64,000 bases of DNA from Paraburkholderia sp. BL25I1N1 (lineage in GTDB: Bacteria > Pseudomonadota > Gammaproteobacteria > Burkholderiales > Burkholderiaceae), in NCBI RefSeq assembly GCF_003002025.1, contig NZ_PVZB01000006.1, positions 62,001-126,000 of the forward strand, given 5' to 3'. Each line of letters opens with the position of its first letter. The first letter of the stretch is position 1. Shown in pieces: positions 52,220-62,130 of this stretch. Under the pieces are notes generated by a model. It was not told the DNA's origin. It did no database searches and was given only the letters and a program-made list of their open reading frames with translations. A program made the translations under genes and the position numbers.

Positions 52220-55200
52220 ATGACTAAAACCATCACACATATCGCCGCGAAGCAGGGCAGCGTTCAATCCGTGTCGGCGCCGGGCTGTTTCGTATCCGAT
52301 GTCGAGCATCCACAGAGTGCGGATCCGGGTCTGGCGAAAGAGTTGAAATCAATTGAATGGGGCGACGTCTTCTCGGGGCCGCGCCAGAAGAACAAGGCGC
52401 AGTTCTTCGTGACGGGCAGCGATTATTTCAGCGACGTGGCGAAGGCTATCGATGGCGCCGCCACGTGCATTTTCATTGCGGGTTGGCAGGTCAACTTCGA
52501 CGTGGACATGGGCGACGGCCGAACTTTGTTTGAACTGTTGCGCGGGGCGGTGCAGCGGGGCGTCGAAGTGTTCGTCATGCCGTGGTTCGCTCCCCCGCCG
52601 ATCGCGTTCGACGTGGGAATTTTCGAATCCCTGCTCGGACTGAACCAGTTGAACGCCGGTCTGCCGAAGCGGCGCGCATGGACGTTGCCGGCAATGGGGC
52701 AAAGCGATGTTGCGGGCGCTTCCGGACTGCTGGGTTTCTCGCATCACCAGAAGATGGTGGTGGTCGACAACAGAATCGGCTATCTGGGCGGCATGGATCT
52801 GGCCTACGGGCGGCGCGACGACGGTACTTTTTCGCTCGAAGCCCAGGGGCGCAGCGGCAACGAGTTTTACAGCAGCTGTATCCCGAAGATCAATTCGATG
52901 ACGCGCGTCGAAAAGGTCGGCCATGTTCCCCTCAGCGAACTGCTGGCAGGGAGCTCCGATCAGTTTCTCGCGAAAGGTGCGGCGTGGTGGTATTCGCCAC
53001 TCGATCTTGGGCCGGTCAACAGCGGGCTCGATTGGGCTGACGACAGGAAGACGCAATACGACCAGATTGCGTGGCGGGTGCAGGACTGGTGGAGCAACAC
53101 CGATCTGCTGCCGGCGAGCGTGCGCGCGGCCGGAGCATACGTCAGGACGAAAGTCGACAATACGAAGGAGGCGATCGCGGACGCGCCGGGTGAGGCGTTG
53201 CAGTGGCTGGCGCGTCGCACGTGGGATCGGATGAGTCCTGCGCTTCAGCAGGAACTGCGCAACTATGGCGCCGATACGGCAGTCGCGGTGACCTGGATGA
53301 TCGACTGGCTGCGCGGTGGTCATCTGGATGAACTGCCGCCCGGGGTTTATACGACTGTGGGCAGTCTGATCGAGGCGTTCGGGATCGCGTGTGTCACGTC
53401 AATTGCCGACGTCACGCAGCAGCGTAAGGAGCCGCTTGCGGACCTGGTCACAAAACGCAAGGCCATGCCGTACGGCGAAAAGGTCCACGACACGACGAAG
53501 CAGCCGCGCATGCCGTGGCACGACGTGCATATGCGGATTGAGGGGCCGGCGGTGTTCGATCTGGCGACCAATTTCGTGCATCGCTGGGATGGCTTCGTGA
53601 AACGGTACTGTTCTCCGGAATCCGGGTCGTCACCAATGATGCCGGTGAACAGCGATTCGCTGCCGGGGTTCCGGCTGGTCAATATCCTGCTGAAGGCGCT
53701 CGAACTGACACCTTATGTATCGGCCGACGCATGGACGGCTCATCGACTGCCGATGCTGGCGAAGATGCATGCGCCGCAGCGGCAGGAGGCGCCGGGGGGC
53801 ACCCAATGGGCGCAGTTGCTGCGCAGTGCGCCGTTGCGTCTGCTCCAGAGTGAATATGCGGCCAATCCGCAGGGGCCGAAGCCGACCCGTAGCCAGAACA
53901 ACTGCATGAAAGCGATGCTCAAGGCCATCAGCGGTGCGCAGCATTTCATCTATATCGAGGGGCAGTTTTTTCAGTCGGCGTTTGGGACCAACGTATCCGA
54001 CCGGGCGTGGTCGGGCCCGATGGCTGCGTTGCGCGATCCGTGGCAGGCACCGAACGCGCGAGCGTATATGGAAAAAATTGGGATCACGCGCTCGATGACG
54101 ATGAGCGAGATTCCAAAGAACATCGATCTCGCCAGGCTGAAGCGGGTGATAGAGGAAGCGCGGGGCGACGAGAAATTCCTGACCGATTTCAGGACCAATC
54201 TGAGCTGCCTGGCTACGGTCGAAACGACGAAACTGTTTGGCAAGCCGCAGGAGAGTCTCCTGAACCCGATCGGTCATGCACTGGGCGCGCGCATCCGCCG
54301 GGCGATCCTGGAGGGGCTGCCGTTTCACGTGTACATGGTGCTGCCCGTTCATCCAGAGGGGCAACTCGACGATATAGCGGTGATGTCGCAGATCCATCTG
54401 ACCATGCAGTCGCTGGTGTTTGGCACCCATAGCCTGGTGAACACCATTCGCCGGGCGATCCTCGAGGCGCGGGAGCGGAAGGCAAAGCCGGGGATGACGA
54501 ATGAGGAGAAGCTGGCGGTGTTCCAACGTTTGACAGAACTGGAATGGAAAGATTTGGTGCGCGATGTGCCCTCCGAATGGAAGAGTTACCTTACGCTCTT
54601 GAATCTGCGCAACTGGGCCAACCTGGGCGGACAGCCCGTAACGGAACAGGTGTACATACACAGCAAATTACTGATTGCCGATGACCGGGTGGCGATTCTG
54701 GGAAGCGCGAATATCAACGATCGCAGTCAATTGGGCAAGCGGGATTCAGAATTGGCGATGGTGATTGTCGATGATGCGTCCGTTCCTGTTCTGCTTGACG
54801 GAAAGAACACGCAACAGGTTGGAAAAAGCGTGCATGAATTGCGCAGGAATCTGTGGCGCAAGCTGTTTGGTCTCAGTGGAAACTGCCGGCACCCCGCAAG
54901 CGAGCTTGCCGGGATCATCGACCAACCGGGCAGTCCTGCAACATGGAAGGGAATTCAAGACCGGGCTGAGCTGAATGCGTTCGAATATCGCAAGGCATTC
55001 AGCTATGTGCCCTACTCGGTGCCAAAGCTGAATGTCAAGGACGAGGGCGGCTCGATCTGGCCGACCTGGGTTAACAAGGCAGGGAAGATGAAGGAGCGCA
55101 TGCCGTTCCTTGAAACATTCTGGCGAGAGCCTGTTGCTGGAGACAAGCCCCGTAGCTGGGAAGCGAAAGCGAATCCGAAGACGACTGCACCAACTCAAGT

Positions 55201-55372
55201 TGCCGGATTTATTTGTGCGTTGCCTATTCGCTGGACCGCAGGTGAGAACAATATTTCGGGAATTAACCTGACTTTGCTCGCCGCGACAGACGGTCCTGCT
55301 ACGCAAGGCGATCCTGGAGCGCTGGTCGTAATCGCGCAAACAAATGAGAACGACAGGGAGGCGGCAGGGTGA
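52220..55372 (+). CDS. T6SS phospholipase D-type lipase effector (Tle5-like)
   Basis: A 1050-residue protein with two HKD motifs of phospholipase D. The first is H176-K178-D183 in HHQKMVVVDNRIGYLGG; the second is H814-K816-D821 in HSKLLIADDRVAILGS. A helical insert separates them. This is the layout of the Tle5 (PldA/PldB) effectors, which degrade phosphatidylethanolamine in target membranes. There is no signal peptide. The start at 52220 is chosen because the family begins close to the N-terminal domain and codons upstream overlap vgrG. It sits directly behind a VgrG with a lipase-binding-like extension and overlaps a lipoprotein gene that is probably its immunity gene. Confidence 0.9.
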   Translation: MTKTITHIAAKQGSVQSVSAPGCFVSDVEHPQSADPGLAKELKSIEWGDVFSGPRQKNKAQFFVTGSDYFSDVAKAIDGAATCIFIAGWQVNFDVDMGDGRTLFELLRGAVQRGVEVFVMPWFAPPPIAFDVGIFESLLGLNQLNAGLPKRRAWTLPAMGQSDVAGASGLLGFSHHQKMVVVDNRIGYLGGMDLAYGRRDDGTFSLEAQGRSGNEFYSSCIPKINSMTRVEKVGHVPLSELLAGSSDQFLAKGAAWWYSPLDLGPVNSGLDWADDRKTQYDQIAWRVQDWWSNTDLLPASVRAAGAYVRTKVDNTKEAIADAPGEALQWLARRTWDRMSPALQQELRNYGADTAVAVTWMIDWLRGGHLDELPPGVYTTVGSLIEAFGIACVTSIADVTQQRKEPLADLVTKRKAMPYGEKVHDTTKQPRMPWHDVHMRIEGPAVFDLATNFVHRWDGFVKRYCSPESGSSPMMPVNSDSLPGFRLVNILLKALELTPYVSADAWTAHRLPMLAKMHAPQRQEAPGGTQWAQLLRSAPLRLLQSEYAANPQGPKPTRSQNNCMKAMLKAISGAQHFIYIEGQFFQSAFGTNVSDRAWSGPMAALRDPWQAPNARAYMEKIGITRSMTMSEIPKNIDLARLKRVIEEARGDEKFLTDFRTNLSCLATVETTKLFGKPQESLLNPIGHALGARIRRAILEGLPFHVYMVLPVHPEGQLDDIAVMSQIHLTMQSLVFGTHSLVNTIRRAILEARERKAKPGMTNEEKLAVFQRLTELEWKDLVRDVPSEWKSYLTLLNLRNWANLGGQPVTEQVYIHSKLLIADDRVAILGSANINDRSQLGKRDSELAMVIVDDASVPVLLDGKNTQQVGKSVHELRRNLWRKLFGLSGNCRHPASELAGIIDQPGSPATWKGIQDRAELNAFEYRKAFSYVPYSVPKLNVKDEGGSIWPTWVNKAGKMKERMPFLETFWREPVAGDKPRSWEAKANPKTTAPTQVAGFICALPIRWTAGENNISGINLTLLAATDGPATQGDPGALVVIAQTNENDREAAG

Positions 55373-56811
55373 TAAATTCTAGACTCAACTGTGTGACGAT
55401 ATTGGGCGTGATCGCCACCGTTCTAATGGTGGGATGCGGTCCCTCGCGGGCAGAACGTCAGGCACAGAAAGACGAGCGGATCTGGAGCGAAGATCTTGCC
55501 TCAGTATCGAAGGCGGCTTATACGACGCCAGTGTCGAGCAGCGAGCGTGAATGCCTCGGCCGGCACGCGTTCAATGTCGCGGGGCGAGTTGAGTGGCCCT
55601 CCGATCCTGGCAACAGCTACATGTTCTCTCCACGACAAAGCGCATCGATTTATGACGTACACGATGGTATCGAAGTCGGCAGCACAAGAGTTGCGGTGGT
55701 TTCCGATCCCAAACGGGAAGAGTTCAACTGGCAATTTAAAAAACTGGACCTTGACAGAAAGAACTCGATTAACTGGAATACTAAAGACATTGCGACATGG
55801 ACAGATTGGCTTGCCAGGACAACTTCCGACGAAGAGCGTAAATCCCTCGAAGAGCGAATCCACAACGATGAACTGTCAATGGCTCGCGCCAGGCTCGACC
55901 ATCGTTTCGAGACGGGTATTCCCGACAGTCTTGGTGTCTGGGAATCGGAATATCCCGATGAACTCAGGGCAGACGACGACCGTCGCAATAACCGGCATCA
56001 AACACTGACGGCCTACGTCTACCGCAAACCGTGGCTGCACATCTTCGAGCAGACCGGCCCGGCTGGCCAGCCGCAGGCCAACGAAGCCCGCATGCGCGAA
56101 TTCCTGCAACGGTTCCGCGCGCGCGCCGAATTCGAGATTCCCACGCAACAGGGTCTGTGCATCCCCTATGGATTCATCGCCGACGACGGCAAGACGCCGT
56201 TTCGCATGAAACTGGGCATGCGCTACCGCGATGTGCCCGGCGTGATCTACGTAATCGACACGGGAGTGCTGAACGACCAGACGCCGCCAGGCGGTGGTGC
56301 CTTATGGGATGCGCTCGGCGTATCAGGAGTCGGCCTGCTGGGCGCAGCAGTGCCTGAAAACGTGAAGATTGTGGAACGTATCGGCCCGAAGAAAGTACGG
56401 ATTAACGGCAGAGGCGGGATAGAGAGCGGCGTGGTGGCACGCGTGGAAGGGCTGAGCGAGTCAGAGAAAGACGACGCAAACCACCGCGCGGACTATACGC
56501 CGGCGCAATTAAAGAAGGTACTCAACCGGCCGCCGTACGAGGTGTACACCGTCTACGCCGGGACCAACGCCAAACCGGACTCCCAGGCGCTGCCATGGCT
56601 GGCCGTCAAGATGCGTACGTTCGCGCGTAATCAGGTCGAGGAAGGAGAACTCGCATCGGATCCACCGCCGTTTGCACAGAGCCAGCCACGCTTCGAAGGG
56701 CTGCTGAACAGCATCGGCCTGCGGGCAACGACGCCAGCGCTACCGGAAGTGGCGGCGCTAGGTAAAGGCTACGGTGAAACCTCCCAACCTCTAGCGTCGA
56801 AACCGGAATAA
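55369..56811 (+). CDS. Probable immunity lipoprotein for the lipase effector
   Basis: A 480-residue protein with a lipoprotein signal: hydrophobic segment and lipobox LMVGC with Cys23. It is predicted to be exported and anchored on the periplasmic side, where a lipase effector must be neutralised. The early ERECLGRHAF and the later mixed alpha/beta character resemble Tli4-type T6SS immunity proteins. The GTG start overlaps the effector stop codon (GTGA), the usual effector-immunity arrangement. I base the immunity call mainly on this position and on export. The C-terminal part is hydrophilic with Pro-rich segments and no enzyme motif. Confidence 0.7.
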   Translation: MINSRLNCVTILGVIATVLMVGCGPSRAERQAQKDERIWSEDLASVSKAAYTTPVSSSERECLGRHAFNVAGRVEWPSDPGNSYMFSPRQSASIYDVHDGIEVGSTRVAVVSDPKREEFNWQFKKLDLDRKNSINWNTKDIATWTDWLARTTSDEERKSLEERIHNDELSMARARLDHRFETGIPDSLGVWESEYPDELRADDDRRNNRHQTLTAYVYRKPWLHIFEQTGPAGQPQANEARMREFLQRFRARAEFEIPTQQGLCIPYGFIADDGKTPFRMKLGMRYRDVPGVIYVIDTGVLNDQTPPGGGALWDALGVSGVGLLGAAVPENVKIVERIGPKKVRINGRGGIESGVVARVEGLSESEKDDANHRADYTPAQLKKVLNRPPYEVYTVYAGTNAKPDSQALPWLAVKMRTFARNQVEEGELASDPPPFAQSQPRFEGLLNSIGLRATTPALPEVAALGKGYGETSQPLASKPE

Positions 56812-56857
56812 ACGTTGCAGCCCCAGCCAGTCAGAACAAGCCCATAAGGAGGGAATC

Positions 56858-57118
56858 ATGAAAGGAATCATTCGCTTACGCGATCGGACAGACCACGGTG
56901 GCTTCGTAGAGACGGCGAGTTCGACAACGATCGTCGATGGGTTGCCCGCGGCACTTGTCGGCGATCGGGTCTCGTGTCCGCGGGCAGGACACGGCACGAC
57001 GTCGATCATGCCAGGCGAAGGCCATATTTTCTCGGACGCGAGACAGGTCGCGCTTCACGGCTTTAAGGCCGGTTGCGGATGCATGCTGATATCGAGTTCC
57101 ACGGGGATGGGCGAGTAG
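56858..57118 (+). CDS. PAAR-domain spike-tip protein
   Basis: An 86-residue PAAR protein, the sharpened tip that caps VgrG. Typical features are GGFVETASSTTIVDGLPAALVGDRVSCPRAGHGTTSIMPGEGHIF, with spaced His and Cys residues that bind zinc, and the closing HGFKAGCGCMLISSS. It has no toxin extension. A very strong AAGGAGGGA ribosome site precedes it. It lies 46 bases after the lipoprotein gene and 2 bases before the membrane-protein gene. Confidence 0.92.
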   Translation: MKGIIRLRDRTDHGGFVETASSTTIVDGLPAALVGDRVSCPRAGHGTTSIMPGEGHIFSDARQVALHGFKAGCGCMLISSSTGMGE

Positions 57119-57120
57119 TA

Positions 57121-58317
57121 ATGTCGTGGCCAATTCCTACGCTCAGATCCTTCGACTCTGTCAAACCGCCTCGGCTCTGGTTGTGGGTCCTGTTACTGCT
57201 AGTGTTTCTACTGGTCGGCGCCATCCTGACCTTGACCCTCTGGCCAGTCAACTCGCCGGCTCATGGCCTGAGGTTCTGGATCGCGCTCGTAGGATGCCCG
57301 CTGTTGGGCTGGACAGCATCGCTTGGCATCCGGTTGCTTGCATACGGAAATGAATGTGAAGCCAGAGCCCTGCTCAATGGCGAGCGCGAGGTATTGATCA
57401 ATCAGTGGCACGGATGGGGCGATCGCCGACTTGCCGTTCTCGCAGCTGCCGTTGTCACGCCGGACGGTGATTCGGTCCGGCCCGTGCCGGCTTCGGAGGG
57501 CCCGAAGATCAACCCGGAATTTCATCCGGAAAGCCGTCGTCAGATCGGCACGATCAACACGGATGGGCAACCGGATGCGAGGCGCGACGAGTTGCTGAAC
57601 AGGCTTCTCTACCAGATTGGCGGCGCACTGACGCAGGTACGGTGCGGCATCGAAATCGCAGCGCCAGCGGTGACGAGCATTGAAAGGTTGGACGCTTCGC
57701 CGCGAGCGAGCCAGCTTCTTGAAGCAATGAGCGATAAGAGGATTCGGACTCGTGCACTTGACGCGGGCACGGATCTGTCGCCTTCTGGGCTTTTCGCCCG
57801 CTGGGCTGACGAGCAATCAGCCTACTGCGGCCTGGTTGTCGCGACACAGCTTTGGGGCGATGACGGCGTGCCCAGTTTCACCGAAGCAGGCGCCGCTTTG
57901 ATTCTGGCTTCGGTGGGAGTGGTCAATACCACTGGCGTCGAGCCTATTGCCTGGCTGTATCGTCCAATGCCGACGAATTTTGCAGGTTTGACCGAGGATC
58001 TTAAGGCCATGTTCAGGTCTCAGGGCAAGCTTCCAGATTCGTCCACTTGGTGGCTGAGCGGCATGAAGCAGCCGTCGATCGAGAAGCTGTTTAGTGAACT
58101 TTCGCTATCCGAAGAGATACGTGGTGAATCGGGAAGAAACGTCGAGCCAGTTTCTCTTGATATGTTCATCGGTTCTCCAGGCGCGTTGCGCGAATGGATT
58201 GCCTTGGGTGCGGCTTGCAAGGCGGCACTGCAAACGGAGACCACGCAGTTTTGCGCGACAGAATTGGAAAGTGATTTCACGCTTGCTCGTGTCGCGGCGC
58301 CGGGCGAAATGACGTAG
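57121..58317 (+). CDS. Uncharacterised T6SS-linked membrane protein
   Basis: A 398-residue protein that I do not recognise as a named family. Two hydrophobic helices lie near residues 19-43 (LWLWVLLLLVFLLVGAIL) and 50-77, followed by a soluble domain of about 320 residues. Visible segments are EVLINQWHGWGDRRLAVLA and SLDMFIGSPGALREWIALG. The two-helix start resembles the N-terminal topology of TssM. The ATG at 57121 follows the PAAR stop by two bases, so it is co-translated. The place between PAAR and tssM suggests a role in membrane-complex assembly or effector loading; this is speculation. Confidence 0.75.
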   Translation: MSWPIPTLRSFDSVKPPRLWLWVLLLLVFLLVGAILTLTLWPVNSPAHGLRFWIALVGCPLLGWTASLGIRLLAYGNECEARALLNGEREVLINQWHGWGDRRLAVLAAAVVTPDGDSVRPVPASEGPKINPEFHPESRRQIGTINTDGQPDARRDELLNRLLYQIGGALTQVRCGIEIAAPAVTSIERLDASPRASQLLEAMSDKRIRTRALDAGTDLSPSGLFARWADEQSAYCGLVVATQLWGDDGVPSFTEAGAALILASVGVVNTTGVEPIAWLYRPMPTNFAGLTEDLKAMFRSQGKLPDSSTWWLSGMKQPSIEKLFSELSLSEEIRGESGRNVEPVSLDMFIGSPGALREWIALGAACKAALQTETTQFCATELESDFTLARVAAPGEMT

Positions 58318-58439
58318 GGCGTTAACAGCGTTCCGATGCTTTATGTGTTGTTAGCCGCTGACGGTTGGATTGATCGACTAGTTAATTTATCGACTGCGGG
58401 ACTCGGGTTGGGCGCGGTTTTTTGAATGACCTCAATAGA

Positions 58440-61400
58440 ATGAAAATAAAACTTCTCGCACTACCGCTTTTGCTCGTTGCGATAGCTGCGCTCGCCGTGT
58501 CGGCGTCGCTGCTCTTCGTCGATCTGAATGTTTTGCTGGCGTGGTCGCGCGAACATCGCATAGCCATAACATTCGTGCTTGCGGGAGCGATGGCATGGGT
58601 CATCTCCGGCTACTCGTTGAGGTCACGGCAATTGCGGGGTCGGCTGGGCGAATTCGTGGCGCAGCATCGCTTGGCTCCCGCCGCCGAGCTGTCTGACGCG
58701 CAAGAACAGAAGGCGGCGCCACTCGAGTCGTTGCGGACGAATTTGCATACTGTCCACGGCTTTCGCTGGCGCTATCGGCAACCTTGGCTGTTGCTGACGG
58801 GAGACAAAGCGAGAATAGATCGCCTGCTACCCTCACTCGCAAATTCCGGCTGGCTCACTGCCGACGATGCCGTGCTGTTGTGGTGTGAGACAGATGCCGG
58901 CGGCCGATTGGATACTGACTGGCTGAAGCAATTGGGCAAACTGCGTCGCAGGCGGCCCATCGACGCAGTGGTGATCATTCTCGATGGTGTAGCCGAACTG
59001 CCTACGCAACGGCGCGGCGCGGGCATTTATGGCACGACCGTCGCGCGTATAGCGAACACCTTGCGCTGGAGCGCCCCTGTCTACGTGCTTGATGTTGCAG
59101 ACGCGGACGAAGTGACCGACCTCAGCACGCCAGTCACCGGCTGCGAATTCCCGCGCGGTGCCGACGCCCACTCAATCGGGACCGCACTGCAAACGCTGCG
59201 CCTGCGCCTCGCCGATCGCAGCGTCGGGCAATTGAGCAGGAATGGCCGGGACTGCTACGCAGGGAATCTGTCGAAGCGTCTCGATACGCGCATCGGACCG
59301 CTCACCAACTGGATTGCCGGCCTGTCCGAAGGGCGCAATCGTCAGCGCGTCAACGGTGCATTCTTCGCCCCGTACCCCAAGCCAACCACCAATCGCGACA
59401 AAGAAGACGCGCCGACCAGCGTACACCTGCCGCTATGGCATCACATCGCCAGGACAGCTCGCGCCACGCCTGGCCGCCGCACTGGCCTGCACCCTGTTAC
59501 CGTCTGCTCGGTCATCGCCTTCGCAGCCGTCGGCCTGTGGACCACCGGTATGCTGATCTCGGCAGCATCGAACGCACGCGACCTGAACGTCACGAGGCAA
59601 GTGCTCAGCACCCTGACCACGGCATCGGATCCAGCCACACGCCTACGAGCACTGCTGCGCCTGCAGCATCGCATCCACCTCTACGAAACCCGCACCCAGA
59701 ACCACGCGCCACTGCTCACGCGCTTCGGCCTGAACCACGACCATGAGGTGCTCACCGCGCTATGGCGGCCCTACGCAAAGGAATCCCGCAATCTTCTCAC
59801 CACGCCGCTCCAGCAGAACCTCGAAGCGTCGCTGGTCGACCTGAGCCAGATGCAAACCGGGCACCTCGACGACCAGACCAACCGGCTGGCGCTCGACGGC
59901 CACAAGGCGCTCAAGACCTATCTGATGCTGGCCAGGCCGCAACGCGCCGACGCCGCATTCATGGCGCCGCAACTCGCACGTTACTGGAGCACCAGCGCAA
60001 ACCTCCCGGCCGGCGAAAAGCTCGACCTATCCGGGCGCCTGCTCGGCTTCTACGCCGGGCATCTGAAGGCACACGAAGACTGGCGCATCCAGCCGCGCGA
60101 GGATCTGGTCAACTCATCGCGTCAGACGCTGCTGGCGGTGATCGGCGTGAAGAACTCCGAAGACACGGTCTACCAGAGCGTCCTCGACACAGCGGGTAAT
60201 CGCTACCCTGACCAGACGCTTGCGTCCCTCACGGCCGGCACGGACACGCGCGGTCTGTTGCGGGCGGCATCCTCGGTTCCTGGCGTGTTCACCCGTCAGG
60301 CCTACGAGGGCACGATAGCCGCCGCCATCGACGAAGCCGCCAGGCGCAACGAAGCTGCAAGCGACTGGGTGCTGGCCGACGGCACGCAACAGCCGCAAGG
60401 GCCGCAGCAACCGCAGCAACCACCCGAGCAGTCCGCGGACGCGATGAAAGCCTCGCTCGCGAGCCGCTATTTCACGGATTACGCGGAGCACTGGCAGGGT
60501 TTCATGAACAGCCTGAAATGGGAGCCTGCGCCCGCGCTGCCGGTCGCGATTGGTCAATTGAAACTGATCGCGGACGCGCGACAGTCGCCGGTGATCGCGT
60601 TGATCAAATCGCTCGAGTATCAGGGCGGAGCGGGTGCGCTGAAGGCTTCGCTGTCCGACACCTTGGTGGACAAGGCACAGCACGTCTTCAGCAGGGAGGC
60701 CGAAGGCCCTGAGGCGGCCAAACCCGACCCGGCCGGTCCGCTCGGCGCATCGTTCGGGCCGGTACTGCGCCTCGTCGCACAGGGCAGCGCCAACCCCGCC
60801 GCGAGCGGCGACCTCAGCCTGCAGCGTTTCATGGAGCGCGTGACGACCTTGCGCCTGCGGTTGCAACAGATCAGCGACAGCCCGGATTCCGACGCCCAGG
60901 CAAGGCAGGTTGCGCAATCGCTCTTCCAGGGTAAAGGATCGGAGCTTGCCGACACTCAGGTCTACGCGCAACTGATTGCCGCAAGCCTCGGCGCGCAATG
61001 GGCCGGCATGGGCGACGCGCTCTTCGTGCGGCCCGTCGCCCAGGCGACGCAAACGGTGCTGCAACCGGCGCAGGCCAGCCTGAACGAGGCGTGGCGTCAG
61101 ACGGTGCTTGCCACGTGGAACCGTTCGTTCGCCGGCCGCTATCCGTTCGCCAACACGGATAACGACGCGTCGCTGCCCGAACTCGCGCGTTTCCTGCGAC
61201 CGCAGGGCGGGTTGATCGGCGCGTTTCTCGGCTCACAGCTCGCAGGCGTGCTGGAGTTGCAGGGTGACCAATGGGTGCCGGTGATCACAGGCAACACGGC
61301 CCTGAGTTTCGATCCTGATTTCCTCAAGGCATTGAACACGCTGCAGCGCGTGGCGGGTCATCTGCTTGCGCAGGGCGAGCCGCAATATCGTTTCGACTTC

Positions 61401-62093
61401 AAGCCGGTGCCGACAGCGGGCGTGACCGACACAATATTCACGCTCGACGGCCAGAGCCTGCATTACTTCAATCAGCAGGAGACGTGGCAGGCGCTGACCT
61501 GGCCGTCGAACAATCCGCAGGGGCCCGGCACGTGCCTGCAGTGGCAGACCGAGAGCGCGGGCACGAACAAAAGCTTCGAGTTCGGCGGCCGTTGGGGACT
61601 GGTGCGGATGCTGGAGCGGGCACGGGTGCAGCCGATCGACAGCGCCACGTATCAGCTCACGTGGCAGGCAAGGCCGGACACGATGCCGCTAAGGGCGGCA
61701 GGGGCGCTGAAGGCGACGTCGGCGGCGAGCGGGCCGAAAGTCGCCAGCGCAGATCGGGACGATAAAGACAATGAGGTCGACGCCGACGCGGGCACCCAAC
61801 GCCTCGACAGTCTGACCGTTCAGGGTCCGCTGACGCCGGCGTCGACCGATCTCACGTATCCATTAAGTTTCATGATGCGCACGGAGGTGGGCAAGGGTCC
61901 GCTGGAACTGCTGGCGCTGCGCAATTTCGTGCTGCCGGCGCGCATCTTCGCGGGCGGTGCCAACGGAACCATGGCCACACCAGGCGCGAAAAAGACCGCG
62001 CAAGCCAACGGACCGCCGCCGCTGCCGCACGCCATGCTCGACGCGGCAAAGCACGCCGAAGTCCCGCTTCCCGGCGGAGCCGGCCCACTTTGA
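58440..62093 (+). CDS. tssM: T6SS membrane-complex protein TssM (IcmF family)
   Basis: A 1217-residue inner-membrane protein. Two N-terminal helices and a third near residues 350-375 frame the cytoplasmic domain, in which PWLLLTGDKARIDRLLP stands where TssM proteins often have a Walker A motif; GKT/S is absent, so it is not expected to hydrolyse ATP. The large periplasmic part contains the ImcF-related region and a C-terminal IcmF-C domain (RWGLVRMLERARV and beyond). A short PQQPQQP-type stretch occurs near residue 650. TssM spans the periplasm and contacts TssJ and TssL. The ATG at 58440 is chosen; an in-frame TTG at 58422 is an alternative. Confidence 0.92.
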   Translation: MKIKLLALPLLLVAIAALAVSASLLFVDLNVLLAWSREHRIAITFVLAGAMAWVISGYSLRSRQLRGRLGEFVAQHRLAPAAELSDAQEQKAAPLESLRTNLHTVHGFRWRYRQPWLLLTGDKARIDRLLPSLANSGWLTADDAVLLWCETDAGGRLDTDWLKQLGKLRRRRPIDAVVIILDGVAELPTQRRGAGIYGTTVARIANTLRWSAPVYVLDVADADEVTDLSTPVTGCEFPRGADAHSIGTALQTLRLRLADRSVGQLSRNGRDCYAGNLSKRLDTRIGPLTNWIAGLSEGRNRQRVNGAFFAPYPKPTTNRDKEDAPTSVHLPLWHHIARTARATPGRRTGLHPVTVCSVIAFAAVGLWTTGMLISAASNARDLNVTRQVLSTLTTASDPATRLRALLRLQHRIHLYETRTQNHAPLLTRFGLNHDHEVLTALWRPYAKESRNLLTTPLQQNLEASLVDLSQMQTGHLDDQTNRLALDGHKALKTYLMLARPQRADAAFMAPQLARYWSTSANLPAGEKLDLSGRLLGFYAGHLKAHEDWRIQPREDLVNSSRQTLLAVIGVKNSEDTVYQSVLDTAGNRYPDQTLASLTAGTDTRGLLRAASSVPGVFTRQAYEGTIAAAIDEAARRNEAASDWVLADGTQQPQGPQQPQQPPEQSADAMKASLASRYFTDYAEHWQGFMNSLKWEPAPALPVAIGQLKLIADARQSPVIALIKSLEYQGGAGALKASLSDTLVDKAQHVFSREAEGPEAAKPDPAGPLGASFGPVLRLVAQGSANPAASGDLSLQRFMERVTTLRLRLQQISDSPDSDAQARQVAQSLFQGKGSELADTQVYAQLIAASLGAQWAGMGDALFVRPVAQATQTVLQPAQASLNEAWRQTVLATWNRSFAGRYPFANTDNDASLPELARFLRPQGGLIGAFLGSQLAGVLELQGDQWVPVITGNTALSFDPDFLKALNTLQRVAGHLLAQGEPQYRFDFKPVPTAGVTDTIFTLDGQSLHYFNQQETWQALTWPSNNPQGPGTCLQWQTESAGTNKSFEFGGRWGLVRMLERARVQPIDSATYQLTWQARPDTMPLRAAGALKATSAASGPKVASADRDDKDNEVDADAGTQRLDSLTVQGPLTPASTDLTYPLSFMMRTEVGKGPLELLALRNFVLPARIFAGGANGTMATPGAKKTAQANGPPPLPHAMLDAAKHAEVPLPGGAGPL

Positions 62094-62130
62094 ACACTGC
62101 TCATACCGACTCCCCCAAAGACCTTCTCTC

